Shown piece by piece: positions 1-4,700 of a stretch of DNA of 6,867 nucleotides (the stretch's first letter is position 1; each line of letters begins with the position of its first letter). The notes beneath the pieces are model-generated. The model saw only the letters and a program-made list of their open reading frames with translations, searched no databases and was not told where the DNA came from. Source of the DNA: an uncultured Ruminococcus sp. (GTDB lineage: Bacteria; Bacillota; Clostridia; Oscillospirales; Ruminococcaceae); contig CAMBJF010000127.1 of assembly GCA_945867875.1 (NCBI GenBank), positions 1 through 6,867 on the forward strand, in the 5' to 3' direction. A program made the translations under genes and the position numbers.

Positions 1-45
1 ACACACTGCATATCGTCGGCAGCGTCAGATGTGTATAAGAGACAG
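1..45 (+). other. Untrimmed Illumina Nextera adapter (not genomic)
   Basis: Bases 13-45 are identical, as I recall it, to the 33-base Nextera read-1 transposase adapter, ending with the 19-base Tn5 mosaic end at 27-45 (AGATGTGTATAAGAGACAG). Bases 5-12, ACTGCATA, match the Nextera i5 index S506/N506, and bases 1-4, ACAC, match the end of the P5 primer. The order P5 tail, index, adapter, mosaic end is exactly that of a Nextera library molecule. The real genome therefore begins at about base 46, and the window starts at a contig end. It should not be read as a natural Tn5 element: only the synthetic mosaic end is present and no transposase is nearby. Confidence 0.97.
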
Positions 46-259
46 CAATACAATACATTATATATTGTAATATATTTTAACGGTGCTTGTCAACTGATAT
101 TTTGGTATTTTTGAAAAAAATTCCTATCTGATGTTCAAGTGATACAAATATGCCGTGCAAAATTTGTGATTATCGGCAATTTTTATACATATCGTTAAGT
201 ATATTATGAATAATACTGATTGTTATAACAATATACATCTTTATTCGGAGGTTTTGCAG
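46..259 (+). other. AT-rich leader upstream of fabD
   Basis: This is 214 bp of AT-rich DNA between the adapter and the fabD start. I see no coding region of any quality. A near-palindrome lies at 54-69 (TACATTATATATTGTA, one mismatched pair). The only -35-like string is TTGTCA at 87-92, and at 17 bp it has just a poor -10 (TTTGAA, 110-115). A TTTGTGATTATC string at 163-174 vaguely recalls the FabT-type fatty-acid operator but is not a good palindrome. A promoter is expected here or further upstream, but I cannot place one with confidence, and the upstream gene is lost at the contig end. Confidence 0.5.
246..251 (+). promoter_or_regulatory. Ribosome binding site that sets the fabD start
   Basis: CGGAGG lies eight bases before the ATG at 260. 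The in-frame ATG at 206 has no purine-rich site in front of it, and the 18 residues it would add (including the string NNTDCYNN) do not resemble the family N-terminus. The downstream start places the conserved FLFSGQGSQ motif near residue 8, as in known FabD proteins. Confidence 0.85.
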
Positions 260-1180
260 ATGACAGCAGAAAAAACAGTATTCTTATTTTCGGGACAGGG
301 CTCTCAGTATGCGGGAATGGGCGTTTCTCTGGTTGAGAAATATCCCGAACTCAAAGCGATATTTGATGAGGCTGCCGATATTCTCGGCTTTGACCTTTAC
401 GGAAAGTGCGCAGAAGCTTCCGATGAAGAACTTGCAAAGACAGTTATCTCTCAGCCTGCAATTATGGCAGTGTCCCTCTGTGCCGCAGAAGCGCTGAGGA
501 TTAACGGCATCACCGCCACCGCCGCCGCAGGACATTCCTTAGGCGAATATGCGGCAATGGTATATACGGGCATGGTCTCCCGTGCCGACGGATTTAAGCT
601 CATCAAGGCAAGAAGCGAGGCTATGCAGAAGGCTGCCGAAACCAACAAGGGCGCTATGTACGCAATCATCGGCAAGAGCGTTGAGGAGATAGAAAAGGTC
701 TGCGAAGAGACCGAGGGCTATGTTCTTCCCGTAAACTACAATTCCTCCGTTCAGACCGTTATCGCAGGTGAGGAGAATGCCGCAAAGGCTGCCGCAGATA
801 CTCTCGCTGCCGCAGGCGCAAGGGCTATCAAGCTTAACGTTGCCTCCGCATTCCACTCCAAGCTTATGCAGAGCGCAGCCGACGAGTTCAAGCCCGCCGC
901 TGAGAAGATAACCTTTGCCGAACCCAAAATAAAGATGTTCTCAAATATCACAGGCAAGGAGCTTGACAGCATAGAAAATATGCCTGAGAGACTTGCCAAG
1001 CACATTGTTTCTCCCGTAAGATTTACCGATGAGCTTGCGGCTCTGAATGCTCTCGGCTATGATACATTTATCGAGTGCGGACCAAACAAGGTGCTTTCGG
1101 GACTTGTAAAGAAAACTCTCAAAGGCGTCAACATCGCCAATGTTCAGGACGCTGACAGCCTTGCAAAGACAATTGGCTGA
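260..1180 (+). CDS. fabD: Malonyl-CoA:ACP transacylase
   Basis: FabD moves the malonyl group from CoA to the acyl carrier protein, supplying the extender unit for type II fatty acid synthesis in the cytoplasm. The 306 residues from the ATG at 260 equal the usual family length (about 305-310). Visible motifs: FSGQGSQ at 10-16, QPA at 65-67, the nucleophile elbow GHSLGEY at 91-97 with catalytic Ser93, Arg118 in KARSEAMQ which would bind the malonyl carboxylate, the catalytic-dyad His199 in SAFHS, NITGK at 229-233, and ECGPNKVLSGL at 272-282. The gene appears complete. In many Clostridia fabD sits between fabK or fabH and fabG/fabF; here the downstream neighbour is aroE, and what lies upstream is cut off. 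There is no terminator after it, so readthrough into aroE is possible. Function is confident from the motifs; only the start, chosen by its ribosome binding site, is inferred. Confidence 0.96.
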   Translation: MTAEKTVFLFSGQGSQYAGMGVSLVEKYPELKAIFDEAADILGFDLYGKCAEASDEELAKTVISQPAIMAVSLCAAEALRINGITATAAAGHSLGEYAAMVYTGMVSRADGFKLIKARSEAMQKAAETNKGAMYAIIGKSVEEIEKVCEETEGYVLPVNYNSSVQTVIAGEENAAKAAADTLAAAGARAIKLNVASAFHSKLMQSAADEFKPAAEKITFAEPKIKMFSNITGKELDSIENMPERLAKHIVSPVRFTDELAALNALGYDTFIECGPNKVLSGLVKKTLKGVNIANVQDADSLAKTIG

Positions 1181-1202
1181 TATACCATATATAGTGTATA
1201 AT
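1173..1202 (+). promoter_or_regulatory. Candidate promoter for the aroE cluster
   Basis: A perfect -10 hexamer TATAAT (1197-1202) lies 18 bp after TTGGCT (1173-1178), which matches the -35 consensus at four of six positions. The -35 overlaps the last codons of fabD. Transcription would begin near 1209, just before the inverted repeat at 1211-1229. The DNA is very AT-rich here, so a chance TATAAT is possible and the -35 is weak. Confidence 0.4.
1181..1200. repeat. AT-rich near-palindrome after fabD
   Basis: Arms TATAC (1181-1185) and GTATA (1196-1200) flank an AT-rich core; eight of ten base pairs across the 20-bp site are complementary. It immediately follows the fabD stop codon and overlaps the candidate -10 of the aroE promoter. 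It lacks the GC stem and T run of a terminator, so an operator-like site or chance AT structure are the alternatives. Confidence 0.35.
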
Positions 1203-1210
1203 CTCAGGCT

Positions 1211-1229
1211 ATACTATTATATATAGTAT
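1211..1229. repeat. Inverted repeat in the aroE leader
   Basis: Perfect 7-bp arms ATACTAT (1211-1217) and ATAGTAT (1223-1229) surround the spacer TATAT. The repeat falls at the predicted transcription start of the candidate aroE promoter, where an operator would act. The segment 1216-1228 agrees at 12 of 13 bases with 57-69 upstream of fabD. An all-AT stem would be too weak for a terminator, and no T tract follows. A regulatory role is inferred only. Confidence 0.4.
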
Positions 1230-1236
1230 TCCGATG

Positions 1237-1243
1237 AAAGGAA
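1237..1243 (+). promoter_or_regulatory. Ribosome binding site that sets the aroE start
   Basis: AAAGGAA lies eight bases before the ATG at 1252. The earlier in-frame ATG at 1234 overlaps this site and has no purine-rich stretch in front of it. The later start also places the GLLGFP strand at the very N-terminus, as in other AroE proteins. Confidence 0.8.
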
Positions 1244-1251
1244 TGATAAAT

Positions 1252-2091
1252 ATGAAGCATTACGGACTTTTAGGCTTCCCTCTCAAACACACAATGTCGC
1301 CCCCCATACATCAGAGACTTTTCGAGCTTGAGGGCGTTTCCGACTTTGACTACACTCTGAAAGAATACTCCCCCGAGGAGCTGTCCGAAAAAATCTCCGA
1401 TGTTCTTGCCCTTGACGGCTTCAACATCACTATCCCCCACAAGGTGGAGATAATCAAGTACATAGACGAGCTTGCAGACTCCGCAAAGAGATATAACTCC
1501 GTAAACTGCGTTGTTAAAAAGGACGGCAAATATATCGGCTACAACACCGACTGCGACGGCTTCCTCCGCTCTATCGAAGCGGCTGGGGGAAAGCTTGACG
1601 GAACTGTTTTGCAGTGCGGCTGCGGCGGCGTTGGCAGAATGATAGCCATTGAATGTGTCCGTCACGGTGCTAAGCTCACAGTTTCCGTGCCCGAGGGTTT
1701 CGAGGACACCGTTGAGCCTGTTAAGGAATATGCCTGTGCAAACGGCTTTTCCGATGACATCAAGGTGGTTCACCCAAATGAGATAGAGGGTAAATTCGAC
1801 ACCCTTATCAATGCATCTCCCGTGGGAATGTTCCCCAAGGTTGAAAACTGTCCCGTGACCGAGGATATAATCGCAAACTGCGGATTTGTTTTTGACGTTA
1901 TCTACAATCCTGAGCGCACAAAGCTTATGCAGACTGCCGAAAAGCACGGAATAAAGACCTGCGGCGGTATGGCTATGCTGGTATGGCAGGCTGTCGTTGC
2001 CCACGAGATATGGAGCGGCGCAAATTATAGTGACAGCGACATTGCAAAGCTCATTTCCGATATGCATAAACTTATGGCGGAAAAGGAATAA
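1252..2091 (+). CDS. aroE: Shikimate dehydrogenase family protein
   Basis: AroE reduces 3-dehydroshikimate to shikimate in the route to chorismate and the aromatic amino acids. The 279 residues match the family length. N-terminal substrate domain: GFPLKHTMSPPIH (8-20) is the shikimate-binding loop, with Thr14 replacing the usual first Ser of the SxS motif and Ser16 kept; NITIPHK (58-64) carries the catalytic Lys64; Asn85 and YNTD (97-100) with Asp100 complete the site. Nucleotide domain: glycine loop GCGGVGR (123-129), NASPVGM (187-193), FDVIYNPERTKLM (214-226) and GGMAMLVWQ (238-246) with Gln246. The loop after the second strand, where NADP-specific enzymes have Asn-Arg-Thr, reads Val-Pro-Glu at 146-148, so cofactor preference may differ. 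It heads a tight cluster, with the next start one base past its stop. A quinate/shikimate dehydrogenase paralogue is possible. Confidence 0.9.
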   Translation: MKHYGLLGFPLKHTMSPPIHQRLFELEGVSDFDYTLKEYSPEELSEKISDVLALDGFNITIPHKVEIIKYIDELADSAKRYNSVNCVVKKDGKYIGYNTDCDGFLRSIEAAGGKLDGTVLQCGCGGVGRMIAIECVRHGAKLTVSVPEGFEDTVEPVKEYACANGFSDDIKVVHPNEIEGKFDTLINASPVGMFPKVENCPVTEDIIANCGFVFDVIYNPERTKLMQTAEKHGIKTCGGMAMLVWQAVVAHEIWSGANYSDSDIAKLISDMHKLMAEKE

Positions 2092-2092
2092 T

Positions 2093-2668
2093 ATGGGCAG
2101 GAAATTTTTCAAAGGGGGAGCGCTTATCGCTCCCGTTCCTGCGGCACTTGTGACCTGCGGCACCGAGGGCGGAAAGAGAAACGTCCTCACCGCTGCGTGG
2201 ACAGGCATAATCAACACCCGTCCGCCAATGGCATACGTGTCAATACGCCCCGAGCGGCACTCCCATTCCATTATAATGGAAACAGGTGAGTTCGTCATCA
2301 ATCTTACTACATCTAAAATGGCGAAAGAAGTTGACTTCTGCGGAATGAAAAGCGGCAGCAAGCTTGACAAATTCGCCAAATGCCGCTTTGAAACTGCGAA
2401 AGGTGAAACGGTGGACTGCCCCGTTATCCTTGCATCTCCCCTCGCTCTCGAATGCAAGGTCAGGGAGACAAAGGAGCTTGGCAGCCACACGATGTTCATT
2501 GCGGATATCACAGGCGTGACCGCAGATGAGCGGTATATTGACAGCAAGGGAAAGATAAATCTCCAGCAGGCGGGGCTTATGGCGTATTCCCACGGGGAAT
2601 ATTTCGCCCTCGGACGAAAGCTTGGAGACTTCGGCTTTTCCGTGAGGAAGAAAGGAGCGGTAAAATGA
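2093..2668 (+). CDS. Flavin reductase-like FMN-binding protein
   Basis: The 191-residue product belongs to the flavin reductase-like FMN-binding split-barrel family (flavoredoxin/DIM6-NTAB type), cytoplasmic proteins that bind FMN and pass electrons, often between NAD(P)H, flavins and metal or iron-sulfur partners. Family signs: an N-terminal strand RKFFKGGALIAPVPAALVTC (3-22), NVLTAAWTGIINTRPPM (30-46), VSIRPERHSHSII (49-61), TGEFVINL (64-71) and DFCGMKSGSKLDKF (81-94), followed by barrel strands around SHTMFIADITGV (131-142). The start at 2093 has AAAAGGAA a few bases before it and begins one base past the aroE stop; an in-frame ATG at 1997 lies inside aroE and is not credible. The stop overlaps the tatD start as ATGA, which implies translational coupling. 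The specific substrate cannot be told from sequence; there is no obvious partner gene next to it. Confidence 0.88.
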   Translation: MGRKFFKGGALIAPVPAALVTCGTEGGKRNVLTAAWTGIINTRPPMAYVSIRPERHSHSIIMETGEFVINLTTSKMAKEVDFCGMKSGSKLDKFAKCRFETAKGETVDCPVILASPLALECKVRETKELGSHTMFIADITGVTADERYIDSKGKINLQQAGLMAYSHGEYFALGRKLGDFGFSVRKKGAVK

Positions 2669-3417
2669 GGATAATAGATTCCCACGCCCATTACGACGAC
2701 AGCTCCTTTGACGCTGACCGTGAAGATATTCTCCGTGAACTTTTTTCGGGAGAGATATGCAAAATAGTCAACATTGGATGCTCGGTCAAAAGCTCGTATT
2801 CATCGGTAAAACTTGCAGAGGAATATGCGGGCATATACGCCGCCGTGGGGCTTCACCCCGATGCTGCGGACGAAATCGACCGAATCGACGAGATACGCAG
2901 GCTCTGCGACAACAAAAAGGTTGTGGCAGTTGGCGAGATTGGTCTTGACTATCACTACGAGGAGCGTGGCAGGGATATCCAGAAAAAGACCTTTGAAGAG
3001 CAGCTGAAGCTTGCAGCGGAGCTTGATATGCCCGTTGTCATACATTCCCGTGATGCATGGGAGGACACAATGGAGCTTCTCAGAAAGTACCGTCCCAAGG
3101 GCGTTATGCACTGCTTTTCGGGCTCTGCGGAAACTGCCCGTGAGATAGTCGCAATGGGAATGTACGTGGGCTTTACGGGTGTTGTAACATTTAAAAATGC
3201 CAAAAAGGCTCTTAAAGCCCTTGAAACCGTGCCTCTTGACAGGCTCCTCGTTGAAACCGACTGCCCCTATATGGCTCCCGAGCCCAACAGGGGAAAACGA
3301 AATTACAGCGGATATCTCCCATATACCGTTGCGGCTATGGCGGCGGTGAAGGGCGTATCTCCCGATGAAATGACGGAGATAACTGCGGAAAATGCAGAAA
3401 GACTTTTTAATATATAG
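2665..3417 (+). CDS. tatD: TatD family metal-dependent DNase/hydrolase
   Basis: TatD proteins are cytoplasmic TIM-barrel metal hydrolases with 3'-5' DNase activity on single strands, linked to DNA repair and turnover; despite the name they are not needed for Tat export. The 250-residue length is typical. Metal ligands are all present: His7 and His9 in DSHAHYDD (5-12), Glu91 in GEIGLDYH (90-97), His127 in VVIHSRDA (124-131), His149 in MHCFSGS (148-154) and Asp199 in VETDCPYMAPEP (197-207). The C-terminal NAERLF (243-248) is also usual. AAAGGAG at 2651-2657 precedes the ATG, which overlaps the previous stop by four bases. The related TatD paralogues YcfH and YjjV cannot be told apart by motifs alone. 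In many Firmicutes this gene is near metG and rsmA-type genes; the neighbours here are different. Confidence 0.94.
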   Translation: MRIIDSHAHYDDSSFDADREDILRELFSGEICKIVNIGCSVKSSYSSVKLAEEYAGIYAAVGLHPDAADEIDRIDEIRRLCDNKKVVAVGEIGLDYHYEERGRDIQKKTFEEQLKLAAELDMPVVIHSRDAWEDTMELLRKYRPKGVMHCFSGSAETAREIVAMGMYVGFTGVVTFKNAKKALKALETVPLDRLLVETDCPYMAPEPNRGKRNYSGYLPYTVAAMAAVKGVSPDEMTEITAENAERLFNI

Positions 3418-3432
3418 GAAAGGAAGTATAAA

Positions 3433-4350
3433 ATGATCGGTTTTCACATTGCGGAATCCACGCAGTCGGTGAGCCTTAACATCTCCCTTGCAGATATGCT
3501 GAGGGAGAAGCCTGAATATTTCAGGGAAGGCTTTAAGATAGCATCGTATTTTGGCAGTCCTGCTGTTAAATGGAACGGCGGAAGAATGATCCTCGGACCC
3601 TATTATCCTGACAGGGAAAAGGCAATACTCCACGGCTATAATTCCAGAGGCATACCTTACAGATTTACATTCACTAACCCCTCCATAACCGAGGCGGATC
3701 TTGCTGACAAGGACTGCAACGAGCTTCTTGATATGGCTGACAACGGAATGAACGAGGCTATTGTCAATTCGCCTATTCTTGAGGAATATATCAGAAAAAC
3801 TCACCCAAACATAAAGCTGACATCGTCGACCTGCAAATGCATCAGGACAATTGAAGAGGTCAGGGCGGAGCTTGCAAAGCCATACAGCCTTGTGGTTCTT
3901 GACTACAATTTCAACAATGATTTTGAGACCCTTGAAAAGCTAACTCCCGAGGAAAGAAAGCGCTGTGAGGTGCTTATCAATGCACACTGCGTCCCTGATT
4001 GTCCGAGAAGAAAAGAGCACTATAAGTACATCGGCGATATCCAGATAAGGCTTGATGAGATAAGAAGGATGAATCCTGTTCAGAGGGCTGAGATAAAGGA
4101 ATGGGAATGCAAATACAGAGTATTCAACCCCTATGAGGAGAAGCCCACAAAGCTCCAGATAAGCCCTGATGATGTTTTTGGAAAATATACCGAAATGGGC
4201 TTTGAAAATTTCAAGATAGAGGGAAGAGCCTCAAATCTTATGGTACTCTGCGAGCAGATACTGATGTATCTTGCAAAACCCGAAAAGCTTGATGCTGCGA
4301 GATATGCTCTTATGCTCGGTGCTCTGGACTACAGCTATCTTAATTTCTGA
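3433..4350 (+). CDS. Conserved hypothetical protein with Cys-x3-Cys motif, possibly U32-like
   Basis: I do not recognise this 305-residue protein with certainty. It has no signal peptide or membrane segment, so it is probably cytoplasmic. Visible features: a Gly/Asn-rich N-terminal part (KWNGGRMILGPYYP, 46-59), alternating strand and helix blocks that would suit a TIM barrel (YRFTFTNPSI 76-85, EAIVNSPILEEYI 108-120, IKLTSSTCKC 127-136, YSLVVLDYNFNND 151-163), then INAHCVPDCPRRKEHY (182-197) with Cys186, Cys190 and His196, Cys226 in EWECKY, and FKIEGR (260-265). The FKIEGR string and late cysteines recall the peptidase U32/UbiU-UbiV group, some of which bind a 4Fe-4S cluster; this is a resemblance and not an assignment. 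The ATG at 3433 follows AAAGGAAG and lies 15 bp past tatD, so it is the likely last gene of the cluster. Confidence 0.8.
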   Translation: MIGFHIAESTQSVSLNISLADMLREKPEYFREGFKIASYFGSPAVKWNGGRMILGPYYPDREKAILHGYNSRGIPYRFTFTNPSITEADLADKDCNELLDMADNGMNEAIVNSPILEEYIRKTHPNIKLTSSTCKCIRTIEEVRAELAKPYSLVVLDYNFNNDFETLEKLTPEERKRCEVLINAHCVPDCPRRKEHYKYIGDIQIRLDEIRRMNPVQRAEIKEWECKYRVFNPYEEKPTKLQISPDDVFGKYTEMGFENFKIEGRASNLMVLCEQILMYLAKPEKLDAARYALMLGALDYSYLNF

Positions 4351-4410
4351 AAATAACTTTATAAATAAAAACCACGTGAAAATAAAATGAAAATTTGTGC
4401 ATAAAATCAA

Positions 4411-4439
4411 TTGAAATTCATTTGAAAATGCGGTATAGT
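4411..4439 (+). promoter_or_regulatory. Candidate upstream promoter
   Basis: TTGAAA (4411-4416) and TATAGT (4434-4439) are spaced by the ideal 17 bp. Transcription would start near 4446 and run through the hairpin block at 4461-4506. It could be a second, upstream promoter of the surface-protein gene, or the promoter of a short RNA ending at the hairpin. The AT-rich setting makes a chance match possible. Confidence 0.4.
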
Positions 4440-4474
4440 ATTAGCATACCACAAAGACCACTGCGAAGCGGAGC

Positions 4475-4506
4475 TCCAAAAGTCCTCCGAAAGCGAGGTT
4501 TTTGGG
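4475..4506 (+). terminator. Candidate terminator hairpin
   Basis: CCAAAA (4476-4481) pairs with TTTTGG (4500-4505), and CCTC (4484-4487) pairs with GAGG (4495-4498) around the loop CGAAAGC, with a small internal mismatch between the two parts. Five T follow the GAGG arm. It would end transcription from the aroE-tatD cluster or from the candidate promoter at 4411. The core stem is short and the T run is part of the outer stem, so termination may be weak. Confidence 0.4.
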
Positions 4507-4561
4507 CAAAAAGTGTGCATTAAGGATAAAAAGCGCAAAGCAAATTTGTTGTTTATGTACA

Positions 4562-4590
4562 TTGACATATCTGCCCGCAGGTGGTACAAT
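4562..4590 (+). promoter_or_regulatory. Strong extended -10 promoter of the surface-protein gene
   Basis: A perfect -35 TTGACA (4562-4567) is separated by 17 bp from TACAAT (4585-4590), preceded by the extended -10 TGG at 4582-4584. This is close to an ideal vegetative sigma-factor promoter. Transcription should begin at about 4597, giving a leader near 104 bases. TGTACA at 4556-4561 abuts the -35 element. Confidence 0.88.
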
Positions 4591-4596
4591 AATATC

Positions 4597-4628
4597 GTGA
4601 TACAGCGTGAGCAGAAGCACGGTATCAC
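4597..4628 (+). promoter_or_regulatory. 5' leader hairpin at the predicted transcript start
   Basis: GTGATAC (4597-4603) pairs perfectly with GTATCAC (4622-4628), and CGTG (4606-4609) with CACG (4618-4621), leaving an AG bulge on the left and the loop AGCAGAAG. That gives 11 base pairs starting at the predicted first transcribed base. No T tract follows, so it is not a terminator. A 5'-terminal stem of this kind can protect an abundant mRNA from decay; a protein- or ligand-binding site is an alternative. Confidence 0.65.
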
Positions 4629-4700
4629 AACTATATTTGATTTCCATACATACTTGGAAATAAATAAAGAAAACCAAAACAAAACAAGGAGGAATTTTTC

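Larger units (their letters stand above)
4351..4700 (+). other. 350-bp regulatory intergenic region
   Basis: No convincing gene is present. From left to right it holds an A-rich stretch (4351-4410) with nothing I can name; a candidate promoter (4411-4439); a block rich in short GCGAAGCG and CCGAAAGCG strings with two small hairpins (4461-4506); a strong extended promoter (4562-4590); a leader hairpin (4597-4628); an A-rich unstructured leader (4640-4685); and the AAGGAGG site at 4686-4692. The layout suits the end of one operon and the start of a highly expressed gene. Confidence 0.7.

Noticed and set aside
27..45. Tn5 mosaic end as evidence of a transposon
   Set aside because: It is the synthetic mosaic end inside the Nextera adapter, preceded by index and primer sequence, with no transposase and no second end.
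163..174. A FabT/FapR-type operator before fabD
   Set aside because: The string TTTGTGATTATC matches only one half of a FabT-like site, lacks the symmetric half, and the FapR consensus is not present.
206..259. Extension of fabD to the upstream ATG at 206
   Set aside because: There is no ribosome binding site before 206, the 18 extra residues are unlike the family N-terminus, and CGGAGG stands at the right distance from the ATG at 260.
1270..2691. A 473-codon open frame on the - strand opposite aroE and the flavin reductase gene
   Set aside because: The + strand carries two full sets of conserved family motifs here. The - frame shows no recognisable domain, crosses a gene boundary and is explained by the third-base bias of the + strand genes.
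2800..3804. A 334-codon open frame on the - strand opposite tatD and the following gene
   Set aside because: It spans two real + strand genes, including TatD metal-ligand codons, and looks like an open shadow frame without domain features.
4407..4682. Two overlapping - strand open frames (91 and 78 codons) in the intergenic region
   Set aside because: They cover the strong + strand promoter and leader hairpin, are rich in Phe, Cys and Ser as expected from AT-rich noncoding DNA, and have no known family.
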